DNA from: Zygnema cylindricum
Taxonomy: Eukaryota > Streptophyta > Zygnematophyceae > Zygnematales > Zygnemataceae
Assembly (NCBI GenBank): GCA_037447655.1
Contig: JBBHKE010003076.1
Location: forward strand, 31,682 to 95,681
Direction of reading: 5' to 3'
Length of the DNA stretch: 64,000 nucleotides
The position numbers were made by a program, and so were the translations under genes. Positions 32,701 through 41,800 of this stretch are shown one piece after another (positions within the stretch are counted from its first letter, which is position 1; each line of letters starts with the position of its first letter). The notes beneath the pieces were generated by a model. It saw only the letters and a program-made list of their open reading frames with translations. It ran no database searches and was not told the DNA's origin.

Positions 32701-35109
32701 TCTATTTGCATAAAAGAACCATTAGTGGTAGTAGTATCAATAAAACTAATTTAGTGTAGACGATGTGGCTCATTGCAGTCCACTCCCTTAAATAGTGTTA
32801 TTAACACAATTTTAGGATTTTGAAACAAATGGTCAGGACCGAATTAAATGTTATTAACATAATAGAGATGCGGCAGTGTACCTTTATCGCTGAGGTCAGT
32901 TAAATATGCCGCAGAACAATCTTGGCAACTATCTCTCTCACTCTCTCTCGCTCTCTCTCTCTCTCTCTCCCCCTCTCTCTCTCTCACTCTCTCTTTCCCT
33001 CTCTCTCTTTTGTTCAACACTAAGAATCGTCAAGATTGTCAAGGAGTTGGAAGTTCATACACGTAGACATAAAAAGTTCAGATTAACAGCCATTTTGTAC
33101 TATGGGAGAAGGGATCTCGAACAGTAGTAGGAGTTTCCTTCTAAAACAATGACTTATCCTACTTGAAAAATCTAGTTTAAGAAGACTGAGAAATCGCTTC
33201 ATCAAAGACTGGCCACTAACGTTTTTTACCAAAGGTTCAGTACACCACCCATCACTATTAGAGCGCATCACTCTAATTCAAGTGAGTGTTTTCAAGTGGT
33301 TTTTGACCCAAAATTATAATGTGTTAACAACACTGTTTAGTTAAGTGGCCAATAATAAGCCACGTGGCAAAGCAAATTCAATGTAGTTCATTTTAATAAA
33401 GTATTAAAGTTGATAATTCTCTAACTCATAGTAGAGATCGGTGGTGTACATTTCCATCCCATAAAATGTAACATCTAAAACTAGGGTTTTGCACATATTT
33501 CACAGACTAAAACGCTAAATTGACAAAATTTCTCTCATTCACTGAATAAGTAAATCATAAATAAAACAAGAGCGGCTCTTCTCCCCCCTCCCTCCTCTCC
33601 CCCCTTCCCACCTCCCTCCCCCTTCCTCTCCCCTCCTCCCTCCTTTTCCCTTCCCCTCCTTCTTGTTTCCATAAATGAGACAAACCTTTGTTCAATGATC
33701 CGAGTTTCCTTCAACACCTTGCCTTTCTTTACCGACATTGCAAAAGTTTTTATCCGTATTAATTTTGATTTTTTTCAGTGGTGAGCCTGATTGTCTTCCT
33801 TATGCTCTCAATCAAGTTGTTTACCACTAAATTCATTCCATAAAATTTTCCTAGTTGCTAATATGGCCAAAAACATTTCTAAAAGATTTTTTCATAAAAT
33901 GCATAAACCTTTAGGCAACAAAGCGCTAACATCTCAAAATTCCAAAAAAACTCTAAAGACCCAAAAAGACCAAAAAAAAACACGTATCGGCTTTTAGTTC
34001 CCGATAGACATCATTGATGGCATTACCCTAAAAACGCGAAAAATCCTTAAGAAAACCAAAAAACCCCAAAGAAAACCTTATCGGCTTATATTTGCCGATG
34101 GACATTATGATCGATAGTAGTACCTCATAGATGCGTAAGCTATCCAAAAATTGGTCGAAAGACGTCAACCATTTTTGATGTGTCCATACAGGAGGAGCGT
34201 CAACTGAAAGGATTCGATAACCTCTCGATGAGAGAGCAAGAATTTGCTTATAAAATACATCGGAAGTGGCAGCAACTCCACCCAAACAGATTAATGGAGG
34301 AATAGATTTGGGACCATAGTCAAAAAATCGCCACCTGAGATGAGACACGCAAACGAAGCGAGTCAAAAAAATGGTTTCAGAAAGATAATACCAGGACGTC
34401 ATAATTGGCGAAAGATAATATTTAGAAGGAAAAAAAATCATGACTTCTAAAGATAACTTATAGAAGGACAAACAATAACGATGTCGAATATAGTTGTGAC
34501 ATGAAATTGTGACACAAACCCTAAGAGCAACAGTCTAGTTTGTATGACTGCGAGGTCTCTGCTAAAGTAGACATACAAACATAGACTAGCAGAATTTAGG
34601 AGATAAAATGACAACGCTGTACAGATAAAAGAGACTGAAGAATACCTAGAAGACTTAAAATATGGCTCTCGCTTTAGTTTCTAATGATATAGGAAGTCAA
34701 AGACCTGAATGGGATGAATGCCCTTCTTTTAAAGAGATTTGGAATTTTTGGATTATGGATTCTTAGTTAAAGCATTGATAAAGTGAGAAGTCGTGAAGCG
34801 ACACAGAAATTTTGTGAGGTAGATTTAAAAAAAAAAAAAACAGAAGAATATTAGGCAAGTTCTTCAACAGGAAAAACAGACAGGAAAGTTTGACATCATA
34901 GGCTAAAATCAGCTAAAATGCACTCTATAAACGCAAAAAGAAAAAACATAAAAGTTGAGAAAATGAAAAAGTGGATGTCAAATTAGAAAAGTTGCATCCT
35001 GGACAAGTTATTACCTCTGGTCAGAGTCTCTGCTTCCTACCGAGACGTTCTGCTCAGGAACAGTGGCTTTGAAGTGTTTGTATTGATAGTTTCCATAGTC
35101 CGCAACCAT
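29768..35109 (-). CDS. Maspardin (SPG21-like alpha/beta-hydrolase-fold protein), 4 exons, 759 aa with long C-terminal extension
   Basis: Minus-strand exons are 35109-35015, 34334-34124, 32617-32472 and 31595-29768. GT-AG borders, 2280 nt in frame. The core runs from MVADYGNYQYKHFKATVPEQ through WRFFDYGPKSIPPLICLGG, ISVDAPPVW-like strand sequence (ILSVDAPPVW), the nucleophile elbow GTSLGG (about 107-112), SNTFLDTRAF, LREGPHEPLIADAIDF and SGGDFPFLSRADEVNLHLIL. This matches plant maspardin end to end to about residue 281. Animal relatives act in endosomal trafficking; enzymatic activity is not established. After the core comes about 480 residues of acidic, Ser/Arg-rich, apparently disordered sequence with short repeats (EIDGQ and EMNGGG type) encoded by 15-18 bp DNA repeats near 29960-30170. 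That extension is longer than I remember for plant maspardins. Divergent from the NUB1-like gene, about 700 bp apart. Confidence 0.9.
29960..30170 (-). repeat. Short in-frame coding repeats in the maspardin C-terminal extension
   Basis: Units of 15 bp (CCATCGATTTCTTGA on the plus strand) and of 15-18 bp around CCACCATTCATTTCTCC code for EIDGQ and EMNGGG repeats. GHNFGHNFGHK is encoded by a third small repeat. All unit lengths are multiples of three, so the frame is preserved. Confidence 0.85.
32688..32880. mobile_element. MITE family A, copy 7 (maspardin intron 2)
   Basis: TA-flanked, about 193 bp. Left end CACTACCCATCTCTATTTGC; right end AATAGAGATGCGGCAGTG. Confidence 0.78.
32935..33012 (+). 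repeat. (CT)n microsatellite
   Basis: Interrupted CTCTCT run of about 75 bp in maspardin intron 2 (GA-rich on the transcribed minus strand sense). Confidence 0.9.
33241..33448. mobile_element. MITE family A, copy 8 (maspardin intron 2)
   Basis: TA-flanked, 208 bp. Left end CACCACCCATCACTATTAGA; right end CATAGTAGAGATCGGTGGTG. The interior has the family segment AAGCCACGTGGCAAAGCA in reverse relative to copy 1. Confidence 0.8.
33578..33665. repeat. Pyrimidine-rich CCCTCC/CTTCCC low-complexity tract
   Basis: About 90 bp almost purely C and T on the plus strand within maspardin intron 2; purine-rich in the transcript. Confidence 0.85.
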
Positions 35110-35815
35110 GGCTGACTCCAGATTCTAAACTACTGCTGCAAGAGAGAATGACACATAGGGACACAGGCAAATCAGAGGAACAAGGAGGAAATCAGGAAGT
35201 ACAGTACTGTACGTGACCGTATTATAATGAATTGTACGGAGTTATGTGCAACAAACTTCCAAGATATGTGCAATAGACTCGTCACGTCGTAACGCGCCAC
35301 GTCGTAACGCGCCACGTCGTGTCAGGTCGTGTCAATACAAATGGAGTCAAGTCAAGTCAAGCCAGAATCTCCTTTGTTTCTGTCAATCGTTCTTTATTAC
35401 AGTACTGTACAGTACAGTACATTACTGTACTGTAGTTTATTGCCATGTCAGGTACAATTCGTACGATATTTTCCGTCAGGTCAAGTCAAGCAAGAGCGAG
35501 TCAAGACTAGTCACGTCACTCTCCAATATCCTCTAGGTTTTGAAATGTGCGAAAAGTTCGTGTGGAGTCCGTACAATAAAGTATGACTTACCAGTTTCCT
35601 TTTTCCGTTTTGAGGAATTCTCGCATGGTATGCTGATTTCGTGTTGGCCTCCGTATTAAATGTCGCACTTTTCGAATATAAAATTTTATGGCTAAAGTAC
35701 CGTACGGTATTGCCATTAGATATTTTCCAATCATTGACACCTCTTTCAACTTCCTATTCTTCTGGAGTTTAAATGAAACTCCATTGCAGCACTGTAGTTC
35801 TCTTAAGCATCCACC
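35110..35815. promoter_or_regulatory. Shared intergenic region between maspardin and NUB1-like genes (candidate bidirectional promoter)
   Basis: The two ATGs face away from each other across about 700 bp. The region contains tandem CGTAACGCGCCACGT units near 35280-35330, a run of AAGTC repeats near 35340-35365, a palindrome-rich run of TACTGTACAGTACAGTAC near 35400-35435 and another GTCAAG cluster near 35480-35510. No transcription start can be read. The ATG at 35816 has a good context (CCACCATGGC). Confidence 0.45.
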
Positions 35816-38800
35816 ATGGCATCCTCATCTTCTGCCATTCCCGCTTCTCTCCGCGTGGCCGGCGCGTGGTCTGGCCTGCTGAACGTCCCAGATCTTGCCG
35901 CGTGGACGGTCCGTGATCTCCGTACGGCTATCGCGGACCGTGCAGGCGTTCCCGCCTTCGCTCTGACGATCATCTGTGCAGGCCACAAGCTGAAAGACGG
36001 ACCTCCCGAAATCAACCTCAGAGAAGCGGGAGTTACCAGCCAATCCAAGCTTCTCGTCACACGTGCAGCCGTATTACCTGGAACTGAAGAGGCAGCAGTG
36101 CATGGATCCGCACGGAGCAACCGTCTCGATAGGCTCAGGTGAAGATTTTAACAAAGTTCCTTGTGCCAAACATGGATGGAACGAACAGTTCGAAAATGTA
36201 CGGATATGTACGGATATGTACGAACATGTACGGATGAGATGCTGGAGGAATGTGAGGGTGCAGAGCTGTGGCGGAGAAGATGGCGGCGTCGGATGGAAGC
36301 CGAGGAGGGAGAATGGCGGATTATGACCTTCAGCTGGAGAATCAGAGTGGTCAACAGCTGGCGTTTGACCATGAGGACGACAGAAAGTGAGTTTGCCACT
36401 ACCTTCTCCAGGGAAGTTTTTAGCTTTTGTATGTCTGTTTTCAGGTTATATGTAGCTTTCTAATGACGGAAGGAATGTGAGAATGTGCAAAGAAATAAGG
36501 CAGTTGTGGGAGTTTTTGAAATTTTCTGGCTGAGAGTAAATGTAGGAATTAGGTCAAGTGATTTCTTACAGCTTATAGGATAATTAAAGGAATTATACCT
36601 GAGGACTTTTGGACGTCCGTAATGACAATCTCAAAAACACTGAAGGTAATGTACTGGAAATGTTGGCGTTAGCTTTAATCTTTTGGCTCTTTCTTTAGAG
36701 TATTACACTGGGGCCCCCGCAAGTAAGGCCAGTAACTTCTGGTTATTATTGTTGACCGTGCTGGAATGGTCACCCAAATTCCGTACATTTCTGTCCGGTT
36801 ATTTTCACTAGCATAATTACCTTTGACAAACTGCAGAAATAATTTTGGAGGTGTTTGGAGGTCTTTAGAAATTAAGCTCAAGGTGCCCCACAATTTTTAA
36901 AATATGATGGAATTCATAGGATGTGGGATTTTTTGTACCTTTCAGGTTACAGAAATTTGAAATTTTGGAGAAATTAAAATTGGGGCACATTTGATCATTT
37001 AGAGCCTGGATGATATTTTTTATGGTTTATTTCAATGTTCAAAACATGTTGTAGCGTGAATAAAAATTAACGTTGATGGTCATTTTTTCTACTGTTGATT
37101 GGAATTAAAACATATAGCAAATGAAATAAATAGCTTCTATCTTTCATCTTGTCCGATGTAATTCCCCGTGTTTTTAAATTTCGATGGGCCATTTTGATGC
37201 ACTAAACATGAAAAGTTCAACAAATGCATGGTAATGAATTTGACCTAGAGAACGTGAAAATCCACGACTATTGTAGTGTGGACTACAATAGTTGTCAAAT
37301 GAAACATTTGTGGGTATAAGAGCATCCACACACTCCCGTTGTTCCACAAAATGTGTAAATCATACTAATCACTAGACATACATTGATCCATCCATGTATT
37401 TTAAGGTGAATGGTCTAACTTGGAGCTAAATGGTTATTATACCTTGACGAAAGGAAGTAGGAAGATTTACTTACCACTGTTAGCGTGCTCCATGCTATCT
37501 TCAATGAAGGTCTATTTTGTTTCATTGTGATTAAAAATAATTCGTGTAGTACAAAACGTGGGAAGTATCAGATCCGGGAGAGTTCTACAGGAGTTGAGTA
37601 AAGAAACCTGGCAAGACAAAAGTAAAATTGAGTTTTTTTATCATCTTAGTTCAAAAGCTTTTTTCCTTGCACCAGATAACCTTTAAAGATTTTATACTTT
37701 TTTTTCTTTTCTCTTGTATCATTTTTAGAACACACTATCTGTTTGTGGCCACATAACTCTCTTCTCGTCGTCAAACGATTTTATGGCACATTTCATTATT
37801 CCTCTTTTCTGTCTCTTTGCAACTCTCAGTTTTATGAATGTGAAACCAATTTTTTCTTCCCTTCCGTATTCAGTTTCGATAACCATATTTAATTTTGCAT
37901 AATCTTTCTCTTTTTAATGGGTTCTTTCAGGGCTCTTATGATGGGTCTCATGCTCCATGCCCGGGCTCGAGGTCTCGTTGATGGAGAGCAATTTTCTGAA
38001 GCACTGGAGGTTTTGGCCATGGCTGAGGTACATGATGTTTAAGTTTATCGAAGTATATCTGTTTTTCTTTGAACTTTTATATTTTTCTATTCTTTTCTAC
38101 GTTTCTATTCAATTTTTTTTTGAATCTGTGGAGGCGTTGACCATGGCTGAGGTACAAGATTCTTATGTTTCCCTATTTATTTTCATATGTTTTTACGCTT
38201 TTTTACGTGCTTTTATGTGTTTTAATATGCATTTCTTTTATTTGTAGTTTTCATGGCTGTCCGTTAAGGCGTTCTTTAGTGTGATTCCACAGAGAAATCG
38301 ATGTTTTTTGCATCTTAAATATAGTCGAAAGTGTGGTTTAAAATGTTGATTACTTTTTGTTAGAGTTTTAGTTCTCCAACTGCTATCTGATATCTGTCTC
38401 CCTCTCTCTCTTGGGTGTTCCATTGATCAGGAAGCATTTTCCCTTTGCAATTCGAAACATTTGGAGGTGAGTCCGGAAGAATATTTGCAGAGAAATGGCA
38501 AAAAATTGCAGAAAGCTGCAGAAAAATAGAAACACGGCAAAAATATATTTTGTAGGAGCAAAAATGCTCAAAGTATGGTGTGCAGGAAAATATCAAAATG
38601 CTCAAATCTAACCGTTCTGAACTCCTCAACGAACCATCAATACAGTCCAAAATTAAATCTCAAAATTTTTACCTTGTCTCAAAATTTTAAAATCATTGCA
38701 AACCTCTTGAGAAACCCGTTGAAAACTAAATCAAAACCCTAAAATCCTGAAAGAAAAAGGGATTTTTCAGGCTGTGGACAATATAGCAATGCTCCATTTG

Positions 38801-41800
38801 GACACTGTTTGGTGTTACCTCCAACTTCAAGATGCCTCAAGTCTCTCAACGGCTAGAAATAGGCTTTCTATGGCAAGAAAAAAACTGGAAACTGCACACG
38901 GGAAGTCCATGGAACGGCTTCGTCTCCTCCATTCTGGCTTCTGTCCGGAGCTCGCCACGTCAGTATTTCAGTCTCTTACTCCTCTCTGTGAAGAACTTTT
39001 TCTTTGAAAACTATTTGATTTTTGTGAGCACCACAGCAGTATTTGTCTCTCACTTTTTCTTGTAAAATTGTTTGTCTTTTGTGAGCCTCAAACACGTAAG
39101 TATCTCAGCCTCTCGCTTTTAATTTATTTATTTTTGTCTTTTATGAGCAACATATCAGTACTTCAGTCTCCCACTTTTTCTTTTATAACTTTTTATTATA
39201 GTGAGCACGTAAAGGAAGATTATCTGATTTCTCCTCCATTCGTTGCCACATCAGTATTTCAGTCTCTCACTTTTTCTTTGAAATCTGTCTTTTTGTGGGC
39301 ACATTTTTGTCAGCACCCTGTCGAATATTTCAGTCTTTCACTTTTTTTTTTAGCACAGAAAAGGAAATCTTTGGAGGAATAAAGATTTTCTGTTCAAAGG
39401 AAGCTTTGTATTTTGAAGCGTTAGAGTTTAGTGTTTTTACAGTAATAAGTGTGGAAAGACTAATGATGTGGATTAGGATATGGCAAGGTCTATTCCAAAT
39501 TAAGAACTAAAATTAGTTCTTTCTTAGACGATTCACTATTTTTCTTTCATGAGAAACAAACGAGACGAAGAGTTTGATCAAGACTATTTCTGTGAAAACC
39601 TCTTTCAAATGTTATTTTAAGTTTAATATTAAGTTCAATATGGTCCATTCCTGTTGCAGTTCAAGTTGCAGGATGAGACACGACTTTTTTTTTTTTTTGG
39701 AATGAATAGAATTGGAGAATTATAGACCATTATTTTTAGGGTACTAATGTACATATTTTCTGGTGGAAATTTCAGATATGTGCGCTTGGATTTGCTGGAA
39801 GGAGTAGCCGCATTCTACAGCAACAATTTTTCAGCTGCCCGAAATTCTCTGCGGGCAGCTCAAGAAAAACTTGCGCAGGTGAATGAGTTACTAATTTTAC
39901 TACAATTTCTGACGTCAGAGGCTACTTTAGTGTGGAAAGCAAATGCTTGAACTAAATCTCAAATGTTTTTTTGTTATTGAATAATTATGCTTATTAGTTA
40001 TGAAGTGCTCCAGTTTTTCAATTTCGACTAGAGAACCTCTTATGTTACCAAATAGGATATGACTTTGAAGGAACTAACCTCGATGGAATAAATTGTCATT
40101 TTACAAACCTCAATAAAACAAATCCTAACGGGACAAAAGTTGCAAAACTCAATAGGACTAATCCTAATGGAATAATCCATGGTACAAAATTCAATAGCAG
40201 GTATCCCAATGGGACATACGTTTCAAATCTCAATATACAGAATTAATTGGGAGAATTCCTATTTTTGTGGTTGGATTTATAGATTCAAGTATTGGACGAC
40301 TCCAAAAATTTCCAAAACTCAATAGACCAAAACTAATTGGGACAAATCCTGTTTTTCTTGTTGAATTTGTAGCTCTAAGGATCGCATGACTCCACTAAAT
40401 ATTCAAAATTGTAAAACTCAATTTTGGGGCAAATCCTGTTTGTTGTTGAATTTGTTGCTCCAAGTATTGAATGACTCCACTAATTATTCAAAATTCTAAA
40501 ACTCAATATTGGAGTAAATCCTATTTTTGTTGTTGAATTTGTAGCTCCAAGTATCGGATGACTCCACTAAATATTCAAAATTCTAAAACTCAATATTGGA
40601 GTAAATCCTGTTTGTTGTTGAATTTGTTGCTCCAAGTATTGAATGACTCCACTAATTATTCAAAATTCTAAAACTCAATATTGGAGTAAATCCTATTTTT
40701 GTTGTTGAATTTATAGCTCCAAGTATCGGACGACTCCATTGCTCAACTGGGGGCCATGGGATTCTCCACAAAAGAGTCCATTCGAGCTTTACGAATGTCA
40801 CAACAAAATGTCGCGCAGGCGGTCGAATTTGTCATGGAGCAGAGGGAGAGGAAGAGGGAGAGGGAGGAGGCTGACAAGAAGAGACGAAAAGAGCGAAGGT
40901 TAGTTAAATAAGGGGAAAGAGAAGGAAACAAAGGAAAATGAGTGTAAAAGATGAGAGGAAGAGGACAAAAAGGGAGGCTGATAAGAAGATATGAGAAGAG
41001 TGAAGGTTAGTTTAAAAAGAGGGAAATAGAAGGGAAAAAAAGGGGAAATGATTTGAAAAGAAGAGAGGAGGAGGGAGAAAGACAAGAAGAGACGAGAGGA
41101 TCAAAGTTTAGTTAGGGAAAGAAAAGGATAAGATTGGAAACGAGTGGAAAAGAAGAGACGAAAACAAAGGTTTGTAAAAAAAAAACAAAGAAAGTAGAAA
41201 ATAAGTGAGTGGAAAAGAAGGGCTCTAAGAATCAAGGTTAGTAAAAAGGAAAAAAAGGAAAAGAAGGGAAATGAGTGGAAAAAACGAGACAAAAAAAACG
41301 AAGGTTACTACAAAAACAAAGGAAGGAAAAGAAGAAACGAAAAAAACGAAGGTTAGTTGCAAAAGGTCAAAAAAAGGGAAAAGAAGGGAAATGAGTGGAA
41401 TAGGAAGGAGGGAAGGGTATGAAGTGGATGGAGGGATAGTAATTTCTATATAGGGTTTGTCACGTCACGGAGTGACAGAAATCGGGGTGGATGGTTCAGA
41501 GAGCAGAGAGGCTATGGGAAGACCCCATCCGGAAAACTGGTGGATATGGGAAAATTGAGAGAGTTGGAGGGATTTGGGTAAGTTTTTGCTTCTTTTTCTT
41601 TGTTTTTTTGTTATTATTATCATCTGTTTTTTAGTTTTTTTGAAACTCCACAATATAATCGAAACAATATTGTTTTCTGAAGGGGTGGTGATTCATACCT
41701 TTGGCTTAGTTTTTTTGACCTCGATATGTAGAAAATAATTACGATTATGTTGAAAAAAAAACAAAAGAAAACAAGGAGAAAGATAGAAAAATTATAACGA

